Part shown: positions 45,183 through 54,003 of the stretch, one piece after another | Numbering within the stretch: the stretch's first letter is position 1 | Layout of the letters: the number at the start of each line of letters is the position of its first letter | DNA from: an uncultured Lachnospiraceae bacterium | Lineage (GTDB): Bacteria; Bacillota; Clostridia; Lachnospirales; Lachnospiraceae | Direction of reading: 5' to 3' | Assembly (NCBI GenBank): GCA_946557105.1 | Contig: CAMNSZ010000001.1 | Coordinates: 237,405 to 301,404, forward strand | DNA length: 64,000 nt | Program-made: the position numbers and the translations under genes | The notes under the pieces: model-generated | The model's database searches: none | Seen by the model: only the letters and a program-made list of their open reading frames with translations | What the model was told of the DNA's origin: nothing

Positions 45183-46931
45183 TTATTCCACATCCTGTAA
45201 AGCGTCGAAATCCTCCTCGCCTGTACGGACCTTAATCACCTTATCCACATTGTAGACAAATATCTTACCGTCCCCGATGTGCCCGGTGTAAAGCGCTTTC
45301 TTCGCGGCTTCAATAACCGCTTGCACGGGAATCTTGCTGACTACCACTTCCACCTTAACCTTGGGCAGCAGGGTTGCATCCAATTCAACGCCACGATACA
45401 TCTCGCCGGCGCCCTTCTGGATACCGCAGCCCATAACCTGAGTTACCGTCATTCCGGTTACCCCCAAATCGTTCATAGCCTTCTTCAACTGCTCATATCT
45501 GGCAAGCTTTGCAATGACTGCCACTTTATACATACCCGTAGAGGCGGCCGCCGGAGCCTCCATTACCTTTACCGCTGCTTCCTTCTGAGCCTTAGAAGCC
45601 ATCTCATAGTCCTCAACGCCAAGATTTGTATTTTCATTGACCTCCATTGTCATGGTATTGGAAATATCCATAATGCTGAAGCCCGCATAAGCGGAGGTAA
45701 GTCCATGCTCGCAGGAATCCAGACCTACAATCTCTTCTTCCTCCGTAACCCGAAGTCCGACGGTTGCCTTAATTATCAGAAAGGCAATAGTAATCGTTAC
45801 GGCGGTCCACGCCGCAACCGCTCCGAATCCCAGAAACTGTAATCCCAGCTGCTTTAATCCGCCGCCATAGAAAAGCCCTACAACGCTGTCGTTTCCGGGC
45901 GCCGATGTTGTGGCAAATAAACCGACTGCAATAGTACCCCAAATACCGTTTAAGCAGTGAACGGCAACTGCTCCCACGGGGTCGTCAATATGTAACTTAT
46001 AATCTAAGAACCAGACGCCAAATACTACTAAAAATCCCGCAACCGCTCCAATAATCAATGCTCCTGTCACATCGGTTACATCGCAGGGAGCCGTGATTGC
46101 CACCAGACCTGCAAGGGAAGCGTTCAGACACATGGAAACATCCGGCTTTCCGTATTTAATCCATGTAAAAACCATACATACTACGGTGGCAATTGCAGGG
46201 GCAATCGTTGTGGTAACAAATACGGAACCAAGCTGCTCTACACTGGTACAGGCCGCACCGTTAAACCCATACCAACCCAGCCAAAGAATAAATACGCCAA
46301 GACAGCCGATAGGAAGATTATGTCCGGGAAAAGCATTTACCTTTGTAACCCTTCCGTTCTTATCCTTTACAAACTTACCGATGCGGGGCCCAAGAATCTT
46401 TGCGCCGATAATTGCGGAAATACCACCCACCATATGAATCGCGCAGGAGCCCGCAAAATCATGGAAGCCAAGCTGCGCAAGCCAGCCGCCGCCCCATATC
46501 CAATGCGCTTCAATGGGATAAATCAACGCCGAAATAATTCCCGAATAAATACAATAGGATAAAAATTTCGTTCTTTCAGCCATGGCGCCGGAAACAATTG
46601 TAGCCGTCGTTGCACAAAATACCAGATTAAATACAAAGTTTGACCAGTCAAAGCTTTCATATGCCGTAAATATGTCAAACCCGGGCTTACCAATCAGCCC
46701 CGCCACATCTTCACCCAACAGCAGCCCAAAACCTATTAAAATGAACACTACCGTACCGATGCAGAAATCCATCAGATTTTTCATCAGAATGTTACCTGCA
46801 TTCTTTGCTCTGGTGAAACCCGTCTCTACCATTGCGAAGCCCGCCTGCATCCAGAATACCAGCGCTGCACCTATCAAAAACCAGACGCCAAACACTTCGC
46901 CGTTTACCATGCTTAAAATTTCCTCTGTCAT
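45183..46931 (-). CDS. amt: Ammonium transporter fused to a C-terminal PII (GlnK) domain
   Basis: 582 residues from ATG 46931, which follows a strong AAGGAGGG; the 49 extra residues in the track lie in the structured leader. Residues 1-420 form an 11-helix Amt channel (FWMQAGFAMVETGFTRAKN, VFILWLGWYGFNGAA, HIDDPVGAVAVHCLNGIWG). A linker follows, then from residue 467 a full PII domain (MYKVAVIAKLARYEQLKKAM ... IGDGKIFVYNVDKVIKVRTGEED). The T-loop keeps the Tyr of EMYRG, but the position of the uridylylated Tyr51 is Leu (GVELDAT). Normally GlnK is a separate protein that plugs Amt when nitrogen is plentiful; here the regulator is tethered. Confidence 0.96.
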   Translation of the reverse strand: MTEEILSMVNGEVFGVWFLIGAALVFWMQAGFAMVETGFTRAKNAGNILMKNLMDFCIGTVVFILIGFGLLLGEDVAGLIGKPGFDIFTAYESFDWSNFVFNLVFCATTATIVSGAMAERTKFLSYCIYSGIISALIYPIEAHWIWGGGWLAQLGFHDFAGSCAIHMVGGISAIIGAKILGPRIGKFVKDKNGRVTKVNAFPGHNLPIGCLGVFILWLGWYGFNGAACTSVEQLGSVFVTTTIAPAIATVVCMVFTWIKYGKPDVSMCLNASLAGLVAITAPCDVTDVTGALIIGAVAGFLVVFGVWFLDYKLHIDDPVGAVAVHCLNGIWGTIAVGLFATTSAPGNDSVVGLFYGGGLKQLGLQFLGFGAVAAWTAVTITIAFLIIKATVGLRVTEEEEIVGLDSCEHGLTSAYAGFSIMDISNTMTMEVNENTNLGVEDYEMASKAQKEAAVKVMEAPAAASTGMYKVAVIAKLARYEQLKKAMNDLGVTGMTVTQVMGCGIQKGAGEMYRGVELDATLLPKVKVEVVVSKIPVQAVIEAAKKALYTGHIGDGKIFVYNVDKVIKVRTGEEDFDALQDVE

Positions 46932-46974
46932 AATATTTCCCTCCTTATTACGGCTGCACGCTCCTGCGTTTTGC

Positions 46975-47027
46975 CAAAAAATATGCGATGCACGGGTTGC
47001 CGATATCGAAGCCCCATTGCATCGCAT
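46975..47027 (-). terminator. Second terminator-like hairpin in amt leader
   Basis: ATGCGATGCA and TGCATCGCAT pair perfectly (10 bp) across a 25-nt loop that has inner GGG/CCC pairing, followed on the minus strand by ATTTTTTGG. It lies about 45 nt before the ATG. Confidence 0.65.
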
Positions 47028-47063
47028 TCTTTTTCTCCGGTCACGCGCGTCTCGACTCACCGG

Positions 47064-47102
47064 AAAAATAAAAGGCACTACGGATTACTCCATAGCGCCT
47101 TT
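47064..47102 (-). terminator. First terminator-like hairpin in amt leader
   Basis: AAAGGCGCTATGGA and TCCGTAGTGCCTTT pair over 14 positions including two G-U pairs, with a four-base loop, followed by TATTTTT on the minus strand. It begins within about 10 nt of the predicted transcription start. Confidence 0.8.
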
Positions 47103-47116
47103 GCTTTATGTATGAG

Positions 47117-47145
47117 AGTATAACACTTAGTTTTTTATATGTCAA
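47117..47145 (-). promoter_or_regulatory. Strong sigma-A promoter of amt-PII
   Basis: TTGACA, a 17-bp spacer and TATACT on the minus strand, near consensus. The first leader hairpin lies immediately downstream. Confidence 0.9.
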
Positions 47146-47205
47146 CAATTAATTTGGCATACCAAAATGCACAGCATTTCACCCCTGCCAGACAAGACCG
47201 GCTAA

Positions 47206-48069
47206 TTAATTAGCCGATAAATTGCAAAGAAGGCGCAAATACTTGACATGGTTTAACATAATATATTCCTCTTTGTAAAAGCCCAGCTTTTCACAGACCG
47301 CACCGGACGCCTTATTTTCCGGCGCCACCAGCGCCTGAACCCGCTCAAAGCCCAAATTTTTACGACCATATTTCAATATGGCGCCGCAGACCTCGGTGGC
47401 AAGACCCTGACCCTGCCATGGAACGCCGATAAGGAACCCCAGCTCCGGCTCTTCATAGCCCTCACGAGGAAACAGTCCGGCGCGACCGATTATCTCTTTG
47501 GTATCCTTTTTCAGAACCGTCCAGACCCCAAAACCATAAAAACCATATTGCTTTTCAATATAATCCCTCACATACTGTTTTTCTTCCTCTATATCAGGGT
47601 ATAGGTCCTCCATATATCTTGTCATGCGCGAATCGTCGTATATTTTGTAAAAAGCATCTACATCCTCCGGTACGGTCTCACGCACCAGACAACGCCTTGT
47701 CTCCAAAATATCCCACGGAATTTTGTAATAACGTCGATACACCTGCTCCAAATATTCTTCATCCATGTCCTCGGGATTCTCCAAAGCATACTGCAGCCCC
47801 GTAAAATCCTCTTCCCTATTTCCATCATGAAGATAGATAATCACTGCTTCTTTCGCCTGTGTCAGCTGCATTGCACACCTTACGCAGTCCGTTACCCACA
47901 GCACGCCTTCTCCGCCGTTCGCTCTCACAAGCTCTTTGGTTGACATATTTTTCTCTTCCGCAAAAATAAAGGCGACGCCTTTACTCTCAAGCCGTTTCTT
48001 CAGCAATGTATAACTGTCCTTTTGTTCTTTTTGTCCAAGCACTGCCATTACCCTTTTCAAATAATACAT
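47206..48069 (-). CDS. GNAT-family N-acetyltransferase with N-terminal HAD-like segment
   Basis: 287 residues. The C-terminal half is a GNAT domain of the RimJ/RimL type (TRRCLVRETVPEDVDAFYKIY, GFLIGVPWQGQGLATEV with the acetyl-CoA loop, VAPENKASGAVCEKLGF). The first 110 residues (KGVAFIFAEEKNMSTKELVRAN, VLWVTDCVRCAMQLTQ) resemble a partial HAD-like phosphatase domain found in front of some Clostridial acetyltransferases; the catalytic DxD motif is not present. The acceptor is unknown. Confidence 0.85.
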   Translation of the reverse strand: MYYLKRVMAVLGQKEQKDSYTLLKKRLESKGVAFIFAEEKNMSTKELVRANGGEGVLWVTDCVRCAMQLTQAKEAVIIYLHDGNREEDFTGLQYALENPEDMDEEYLEQVYRRYYKIPWDILETRRCLVRETVPEDVDAFYKIYDDSRMTRYMEDLYPDIEEEKQYVRDYIEKQYGFYGFGVWTVLKKDTKEIIGRAGLFPREGYEEPELGFLIGVPWQGQGLATEVCGAILKYGRKNLGFERVQALVAPENKASGAVCEKLGFYKEEYIMLNHVKYLRLLCNLSAN

Positions 48070-48247
48070 ACTTCCCGTTTCTCCTCTTTACGAATCAGCT
48101 AAAATACATTATACTATTTCTTATTGGAAAGAATTAAGGGCGAAAGAAAAAATAAGGAAAGGGCAAAATGCAAACATCTCTTTCACTCCTTACGTTTGCG
48201 CCTCAAAAGAAAATATATACATTATCGCTTGAGGCTTGGTGCAAATT

Positions 48248-48775
48248 ATGACAAAAAATCCTGTTGTTACTATCAACATGAAAGGCGGCGACCTTATCAG
48301 ACTGGAGCTTTACCCCGACGTCGCCCCTATTTCGGTAAACAATTTTATCAGTCTTATCAACAAGCGCTTCTATGATGGATTGATTTTCCATCGGGTTATC
48401 AAGGGCTTTATGATTCAGGGTGGTTGTCCTGACGGCACCGGTATGGGCGGACCCGGCTACAGCATCAAGGGCGAGTTTGCACAGAATGGCGTGGAGAACA
48501 CCTTAAAGCATACAGAAGGCGTTCTTTCTATGGCAAGAGCAATGCATCCCGACTCTGCGGGCTCTCAGTTTTTCATTATGCACAAAAATGCTCCCCATCT
48601 TGACGGAGGCTATGCCGCCTTTGGCAAGGTTATCGAGGGTATGGATGTTGTAAACAAAATTGCCGAGACCTCCACCGACTATAACGACCGTCCTCTGGAG
48701 GCACAGATTATGGAGACCGTTACCGTGGATACCTTCGGCGAAAGCTATCCCGAACCGGAAAAGCTGCCGGACTAA
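48248..48775 (+). CDS. Cyclophilin-type peptidyl-prolyl cis-trans isomerase
   Basis: 175 residues from ATG 48248 ([15 protein letters not shown]). Cyclophilin motifs [45 protein letters not shown] and [13 protein letters not shown] are all present. No signal peptide, so it acts in the cytoplasm as a proline isomerase in folding. A GAGG lies 13 bases upstream; a TTG or GTG four or three codons earlier has closer spacing and could be the true start. Confidence 0.92.
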   Translation: MTKNPVVTINMKGGDLIRLELYPDVAPISVNNFISLINKRFYDGLIFHRVIKGFMIQGGCPDGTGMGGPGYSIKGEFAQNGVENTLKHTEGVLSMARAMHPDSAGSQFFIMHKNAPHLDGGYAAFGKVIEGMDVVNKIAETSTDYNDRPLEAQIMETVTVDTFGESYPEPEKLPD

Positions 48776-48808
48776 ACAGGCAATTAAATCATAAAAAACG
48801 CTAAACCG

Positions 48809-48833
48809 GGCAAGATATGTTATATATCTTGCC
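48809..48833 (+). terminator. Hairpin after the cyclophilin gene
   Basis: GGCAAGATAT and ATATCTTGCC pair perfectly (10 bp) with a five-base loop, followed by TGTTCATATTTTG on the plus strand. Located 33 nt after the stop codon. Confidence 0.65.
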
Positions 48834-48984
48834 TGTTCATATTTTGTTCACAAATCATTTAAAATTTTTTCAATTTCCTATCACGTTTTGGACATTTCTT
48901 TCCCCTATACTATAATCATCCAATAAAAATATTAAGAAGCAAGCTACAATTAATTGTTTTAATAAATAACTTTTTCATAATAAA

Positions 48985-49008
48985 TGCCAAGGAATCGCTT
49001 CCTTGGCA
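48985..49008 (-). terminator. Intrinsic terminator of the aldolase gene
   Basis: TGCCAAGGAA and TTCCTTGGCA pair perfectly (10 bp) with a TCGC-type tetraloop, and TTTATTATG follows on the minus strand. Located about 50 nt after the fba stop. Confidence 0.75.
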
Positions 49009-49032
49009 TCCTCCCTTTTATGGGAAATGCTT

Positions 49033-49058
49033 GTGTCCGTTTCTGCGGACACTTTTTT
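49033..49058 (+). terminator. Second hairpin next to the aldolase stop codon
   Basis: GTGTCCG and CGGACAC pair with a six-base loop, followed on the plus strand by six T that overlap the fba stop codon. It may stop plus-strand transcription coming from the cyclophilin side. Confidence 0.6.
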
Positions 49059-49920
49059 AAGCCTTTCCAACGGAACCGAAAAGCTCCATCTTCTCCTTAA
49101 CGGTAGCTTTAATTGCCTCTACGCCGGGAGCAAGAAGCTTACGGGGGTCAAAGCCCTTTCCTTCCAAATCCTTACCTGCCTCGATATACTTACGGGTACC
49201 CTCGGCGAAAGCCAGCTGGCACTCGGTATTTACGTTAATCTTAGCAACGCCAAGGCTGATTGCCTTCTTAATCATATCTGCCGGAATGCCTGTACCGCCG
49301 TGAAGCACTAAGGGAAGCTCTCCTGTCAGCTGCTGAACGGCATCCAAAGTCTCAAAGCTAAGTCCTTTCCAATTTGCAGGATATTTACCGTGAATATTAC
49401 CGATACCTGCTGCCAGAAAGTCAACGCCCAAATCGGCAATCGCCTTGCACTCCTTAGGGTCCGCACATTCGCCCATGCCTACAACGCCGTCTTCCTCGCC
49501 GCCGATAGAGCCTACCTCAGCCTCGATAGACAGACCCTTGCCGTGAGCGGCTGCAACCAGCTCCTTTGTCTTCTCCACATTCTCTTCGATTGCATAATGG
49601 GAACCGTCGAACATAATAGATGAAAATCCTGCTTCAATACATTTGTAGCATCCTTCAAAGCTGCCGTGATCCAAATGTAACGCCACGGGAACGTCAATAT
49701 CCAAATCCTTCAACAAACCGTTTACCATGCCGACCACCGCATGATAACCGCCCATATACTTGCCTGCTCCCTCGGATACGCCTAAGATAACAGGGGATTT
49801 GCATTCCTTTGCAGTCAAAAGAATAGATTTTGTCCACTCCAGATTATTGATATTGAACTGGCCTACCGCATAGTGACCTGCTTTTGCTTTTTTCAGCATT
49901 TCTGTTGCAGAAACTAACAT
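49057..49920 (-). CDS. fba: Class II fructose-bisphosphate aldolase
   Basis: 287 residues from ATG 49920, preceded by GGAGGT; the 28 extra residues in the track lie over the promoter region. Zinc-dependent aldolase of glycolysis and gluconeogenesis. Zn ligands are in ALHLDHGSFEGC near residue 82, and in GIGNIHGKYP and LPLVLHGGTGIP. The short FbaA/GatY-like form is usual in Clostridia. Single-gene unit with terminator downstream. Confidence 0.95.
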   Translation of the reverse strand: MLVSATEMLKKAKAGHYAVGQFNINNLEWTKSILLTAKECKSPVILGVSEGAGKYMGGYHAVVGMVNGLLKDLDIDVPVALHLDHGSFEGCYKCIEAGFSSIMFDGSHYAIEENVEKTKELVAAAHGKGLSIEAEVGSIGGEEDGVVGMGECADPKECKAIADLGVDFLAAGIGNIHGKYPANWKGLSFETLDAVQQLTGELPLVLHGGTGIPADMIKKAISLGVAKINVNTECQLAFAEGTRKYIEAGKDLEGKGFDPRKLLAPGVEAIKATVKEKMELFGSVGKA

Positions 49921-49983
49921 TTTGATACCTCCGTTTTTTATTGATAGTTTGTAGTAAACAGTAAGAACTTTTACCTCTTGTTC

Positions 49984-50012
49984 AATATAACACATTCCCC
50001 TCAAAAAGAAAA
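49984..50012 (-). promoter_or_regulatory. Putative promoter of fba
   Basis: A TATATT -10 box on the minus strand with a weak TTTTCT -35 at 17-bp spacing, about 65 nt before the fba ATG. Confidence 0.4.
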
Positions 50013-50043
50013 TATTATCGTTAAATTTTTATCGTCAAAATAG

Positions 50044-50072
50044 TGTCAAAGCGTTCAAAATAAGTGTATACT
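50044..50072 (+). promoter_or_regulatory. Putative promoter of the AraC-family gene
   Basis: A TATACT -10 box on the plus strand with a weak TGTCAA -35 at 17-bp spacing, 35 nt before the ATG. It is divergent from the fba promoter. Confidence 0.45.
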
Positions 50073-50106
50073 GTAACAAAAAAAGATAAAACGGAGACCT
50101 ATCACC

Positions 50107-51006
50107 ATGAAACACACCCCTGAAACCTCTGTACAATTATTGGATATGCCTCTTTCCTGTGAATACAAAACACTGGACGGATTTCCCATAACATCATCCC
50201 CGTCCAGCTACAGGCTCCATAATCATGATGGCTATGAGCTATACCTATTCTTGGACGGGGATGTAAATTTTTATACGGAAACAGACAGTAAAAAGCTGGT
50301 ACGCGGCGACCTAATCTGTATTCCTCCTTATGCGTTTCATGGCGCTCTTCTTATGTCCTGCAGCTGCTACAACCGGATTGTGCTTAATCTATCAAAAAGC
50401 TATTTACAGTCTCTGTGCAGCCCTGCCACCGACTTGACTCTCTGTATGCACTCTTCCGACAGCGCATTTCTGATTGCACAGCTGACGGAGGAAAAAATTA
50501 CGGAGTTCAAAATATTAACCGACCGGCTTTCGGCAGCCCTTTCTTCCCAAGAATGGGGCTCCGACCTGATGCGCAACGCACTTCTTACGCAATTATTGAT
50601 TTTACTGGGCAAATATGTCCTCTCCATACCCGTAAAGCCTTATCCCCAAGCTATGCCTTCCTTAGTCATGAAAACTTTTGCTTATATAGAGGAGCATTTG
50701 ACGGAGGAAATCACGCTAAAGCAGCTGGCAGATACGTTTCATCACAACGGAACCTATATCAGCAGATGCTTTAAAAGAGCGACCGGAATCCCTCTGTTTG
50801 ATTTTATCCTTGCCAAAAGGCTCACACTTGCCAAACAATACCTTATTCGGGGGCTTTCACCCACAGAGGTCTGTTTTCGATGCGGCTTTGGGAATTACTC
50901 AAATTTTTCCCGCTCCTTCAGTCATAGGTTCGGTTGTTCCCCAAAGCATTATCAGGACAATATTTATAGCTTTCCACAGGACCCAGATAGGACTGGGGCA
51001 GACTGA
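50107..51006 (+). CDS. AraC-family transcriptional regulator
   Basis: 299 residues with an N-terminal cupin sugar-binding domain (HNHDGYELYLFLDGDVNFYTE, RGDLICIPPYAFHG) and a C-terminal AraC double helix-turn-helix (EEITLKQLADTFHHNGTYISRCFKRATG, SPTEVCFRCGFGNYSNFSRSF). Convergent with and overlapping the end of the GH115 gene by 89 bp, so it probably senses a xylan-derived sugar and controls that enzyme, by inference from location. ATG is preceded by a weak GGAG site. Confidence 0.92.
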   Translation: MKHTPETSVQLLDMPLSCEYKTLDGFPITSSPSSYRLHNHDGYELYLFLDGDVNFYTETDSKKLVRGDLICIPPYAFHGALLMSCSCYNRIVLNLSKSYLQSLCSPATDLTLCMHSSDSAFLIAQLTEEKITEFKILTDRLSAALSSQEWGSDLMRNALLTQLLILLGKYVLSIPVKPYPQAMPSLVMKTFAYIEEHLTEEITLKQLADTFHHNGTYISRCFKRATGIPLFDFILAKRLTLAKQYLIRGLSPTEVCFRCGFGNYSNFSRSFSHRFGCSPKHYQDNIYSFPQDPDRTGAD

Positions 51007-53794
51007 TACGATCACGGTAAAGCAATACTTTCTCCAGAACAATCGCCGGACTCATTCCTAAGAATCGCAGCGTATTGACGCCCTGTTTACATTTCACAGC
51101 GCTTTCCGTAATCTTAATCTGTTCCAATGCTTCCCGATGCCACTGGCTGCTGCCGAAAAACTCGCGCTCCTCCTCCCTCACCGTATTGACAATACAAACC
51201 TCGCCGTCATTGAGAGAAAATCCTACATATTGCTTTCTGTCGTATGTAACCGGCGTTGTGGCTGCCATATATAGTCTGAGCTTATAGCTTCCCGCCTCCT
51301 CCGCCCAAAAGCGATATTCCACATAAGGTCTCTTCTCCTCCTTCATAAAATCAGCCGTAACCGGATAAATCTTTATTGCGCTTCCCGTTCTCCCGTATGG
51401 ACGAAGCACCTTAAAGCCGCCCTTTTCCACGTCTTGCTTCCCTTGAAAATGGCTTGCTTCCATACAAATATATCCATCGCTTTCCAGAAACATTTCCTTT
51501 TCCGAATGCAGCTTTTTGTTTTCGGCTTCCAGACGGATGACAGCCTCTCCGTATCCCACATTCCGAACCGTAAAGCTTCCCGCCGCTTTTCCCTCAAATC
51601 TTTCTCTGTGGATATGAAGCTTGATTGTTTCGCTTTTTTCCACCACGCCCTCCGTATCAGAAAAGCTTATCCACGGACACTCCGTACTGATTTGATAGGT
51701 GACCGCCTGACTGCTCGCGCAGGCAATCACAAACACAATATCGTCCACCCCCTGCTTAAGCCCGTCTCTCCAGACCTGCGGTCTGTCGCTCCAGCAGCCG
51801 CCCGTCACATAACGTTCATCATCTGTTCTGGATACAATCATCCTTGGCTTATTTACGGGGTGTACATAGAGCATCTTGGGGTATTTTGCATCTTCTTCGT
51901 TCCAGTGTGTAAATCCGATATGCTCCGACAATCCAAAACCGTAAAAATACCCGTTGTCAACGGTATGATATTCCTCTGTAAGACAGTCATCCCTGCGGAT
52001 ACACTCCTCCACAAGCTTGGCAATATCATTTGCCTCCACCCGGTTCTGCTCCGCATACAGAGCGTTTCTTCCCGCCAGAATCCACATTTTCATCAAATTG
52101 GCCGTTCCACATGCAGGATAATACACAAGAGAAATAAAAGCTCCTCTCTTTTCCTTCGGACATTTTGCCTTCATTTCATTACAAATCTTCAAAATCCGAT
52201 CCGCTTTCTTCAGCGCTTCTTGCGCCTCTCCAAAATGTACAGGATGGTACACCTTATCATTCATCACCTCATGCTTACGGCAGGCAAGAAGTCCTGTATA
52301 ATCCATAAATACCAAAAATAACTGCTCCAGCTCCTCCTCCGTGAAGCTGTCTCCAAACAAAACCGCAAGCCATCTTTTCATATATTCCTCTGTGACGGCT
52401 GCATCCTGTCCTCCCCAACGGTCAATATCATATGCAAGATCTAAAAAGAAGGACAAACCATATTCCTGCGTTCCGATATCCCCTATATTTGTCACCCAGA
52501 TTTCTTGTACTCCATACTCGTAGGCCTGCGTCATCTGTTCCCACAGCCTAGGCAGATATGTGGAGCCTATCCATTTAAACGAATAGGGTCCTCCGTTCAT
52601 GTCCATATGGTAATACATTCCATATCCGCCCTTGTGCGAACGCATCTGCTCCGTGGGCAGCGTTCTGGTCGCACCCACATTGTTGTCGCTCAGCATCAGC
52701 GTCACCCCCTCCAGTTCAGGGTCGCCTATCAGTCCGGGAACCTGTTTATTTCCGTAAAAGAATTCCTCCACCTCGGTAAACAGCACAATCTGTCTGGGCA
52801 CCTGCATAACGTCCTTATTGATTGTCTCTCGAATCAGCCGGTTCTGCGTATGCAAAACCTCTCTCAACAAATCAATATTTTCTTTTAAAGAAGCTTCTTT
52901 TTCCAAAAGCGCAGTATCATTTTCTCCACGCATGCCCATAGTAATCACATTTTCAAACGCCTTGTTTCTTAAAAGCCCGTCCCTCCAGAACCGGGTAATT
53001 CCCTCCAGATTACTGCGAAAATCCCATGCATCCCCGTAAACGGAATCCTTCCCCCTCATCAACCCGTATTCGCCGCCGCTGCGCATACAGGGCTCATGAT
53101 GGGAAGTGCTCATGACCACGCCTAATTCGTCCGCCAGTTTTGCGCTTTTAAGCCCCGGTCCGTCCAGACTAAAGTTTGACGCCCACATTGCGGGCCACAA
53201 ATAATTTCCCTTTAGACGCAGCAGCAGCTCAAATATCCGCTCATAGCACTCCTCATTGATTCCTCCAAAATGGGTTTTTGCCCAATTTCCAAAGGCAGGC
53301 CACTCATCGTTAATGAAAAACCCCCTGTACTTTACGGAAGGCTCTCTGGACACCATATTGCAACTCTCTGTCAGCACCACTCTTTCCTGCTTTTTCGGCG
53401 TCACATGATTCCAGTTGACAAGCGGCGATACGCCCATTAATTCAGACAAATGGAAAAGTCCGTAAACGGTTCCCCTCTTATCGCTTCCCGCAATCACTAA
53501 AGCTTCCTCAATATACTCCGTGGGCTGCTTAAGAATCCAAAAAGCATAAACCTCTCTCTTTCCCCTGACCTTACTTAAGTCAATCAGCTGCCTGCTCTCC
53601 AGCTCATCCAATATGGCGCTGCGGCCTATTGTTCCATAAATCACCATATGGGAAACGCATTGACCCGGCTCAAATATTTTGGGATAACTCCCTGTCACAA
53701 GCTCTATATCCCTCCTGACATAACCGGCAGCCCTACGGACTCCCGGATAAGCTGTGTCTTCATCATAAAATACGGTACATGCACTGATTTCCAT
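50918..53794 (-). CDS. Glycoside hydrolase family 115 (xylan alpha-1,2-glucuronidase type)
   Basis: 958 residues from ATG 53794, preceded by GGGAG; the track start 17 codons earlier lacks a site. It shows the GH115 pattern: an N-terminal domain with YGLFHLSELMGVSPLVNWNHV, then the barrel with SREPSVKYRGFFINDEWPAFGNWAKTHFGG, GNYLWPAMWASNF, STSHHEPCMRSGGEYG and WVTNIGDIGTQEYGLSFFLDLAYD. A C-terminal beta-rich domain follows. The family removes glucuronic or 4-O-methylglucuronic acid from xylan or its oligosaccharides. No signal peptide is present, so it acts on imported oligosaccharides. Confidence 0.92.
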   Translation of the reverse strand: MEISACTVFYDEDTAYPGVRRAAGYVRRDIELVTGSYPKIFEPGQCVSHMVIYGTIGRSAILDELESRQLIDLSKVRGKREVYAFWILKQPTEYIEEALVIAGSDKRGTVYGLFHLSELMGVSPLVNWNHVTPKKQERVVLTESCNMVSREPSVKYRGFFINDEWPAFGNWAKTHFGGINEECYERIFELLLRLKGNYLWPAMWASNFSLDGPGLKSAKLADELGVVMSTSHHEPCMRSGGEYGLMRGKDSVYGDAWDFRSNLEGITRFWRDGLLRNKAFENVITMGMRGENDTALLEKEASLKENIDLLREVLHTQNRLIRETINKDVMQVPRQIVLFTEVEEFFYGNKQVPGLIGDPELEGVTLMLSDNNVGATRTLPTEQMRSHKGGYGMYYHMDMNGGPYSFKWIGSTYLPRLWEQMTQAYEYGVQEIWVTNIGDIGTQEYGLSFFLDLAYDIDRWGGQDAAVTEEYMKRWLAVLFGDSFTEEELEQLFLVFMDYTGLLACRKHEVMNDKVYHPVHFGEAQEALKKADRILKICNEMKAKCPKEKRGAFISLVYYPACGTANLMKMWILAGRNALYAEQNRVEANDIAKLVEECIRRDDCLTEEYHTVDNGYFYGFGLSEHIGFTHWNEEDAKYPKMLYVHPVNKPRMIVSRTDDERYVTGGCWSDRPQVWRDGLKQGVDDIVFVIACASSQAVTYQISTECPWISFSDTEGVVEKSETIKLHIHRERFEGKAAGSFTVRNVGYGEAVIRLEAENKKLHSEKEMFLESDGYICMEASHFQGKQDVEKGGFKVLRPYGRTGSAIKIYPVTADFMKEEKRPYVEYRFWAEEAGSYKLRLYMAATTPVTYDRKQYVGFSLNDGEVCIVNTVREEEREFFGSSQWHREALEQIKITESAVKCKQGVNTLRFLGMSPAIVLEKVLLYRDRISLPQSYLGPVESYKYCPDNALGNNRTYD

Positions 53795-53863
53795 TCCAAT
53801 CTCCCTTCCTGAGCGTTTGCGCCACGGAATAACGCAATGCTCCAATGTGTGTTTTTAATCAGG

Positions 53864-53945
53864 CAGATTTGTGCGCCTTGACACAAATCTGTCCGGCTGA
53901 AATGATGTTGTTTTTACCGTTAATATAACAACATTTCAGCCGGAC
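53864..53945. repeat. Twin hairpins upstream of the GH115 gene
   Basis: CAGATTTGTG and CACAAATCTG (53864..53891) pair over 10 bp. Directly after, GTCCGGCTGAAATG and CATTTCAGCCGGAC pair over 14 bp with an additional TTGTT/AACAA (53891..53945). The first hairpin resembles the AATTTGTG...CACAAATT element at 17949. It fills the gap between the GH115 start and the end of the lipid kinase gene and may terminate either side or be an intergenic repeat. Confidence 0.6.
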
Positions 53946-54003
53946 ATCTACACGCCACATTACCTGTTCATTGCGTCAGGTGACTGGATTTTGTATTTTG
54001 TAT

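Larger units (their letters stand above)
46932..47110 (-). promoter_or_regulatory. Structured 5' leader of amt-PII (candidate cis-regulatory RNA)
   Basis: The predicted transcript starts near 47110 and runs about 180 nt to the ATG. In order it contains a 14-bp hairpin with a T-run (47064..47102), then a stem in which CCGGT (plus the adjacent T-run) pairs with ACCGG and an A-run (47029..47070). A third hairpin has a 10-bp TGCGATGCA-type stem and a second T-run (46975..47027). The second stem would use the T-run of the first hairpin, so the two folds compete. This fits attenuation or antitermination. It matches no riboswitch class I know, and the loops do not fit the A1/G4 hexaloops of ANTAR targets. 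Confidence 0.55.

Noticed and set aside
46975-47102. ANTAR-type two-hairpin antiterminator in the amt leader
   Set aside because: The loops seen (GTAA or AGTAAT in the first hairpin) do not have the A1/G4 hexaloop expected of ANTAR targets; kept only as an unclassified structured leader.
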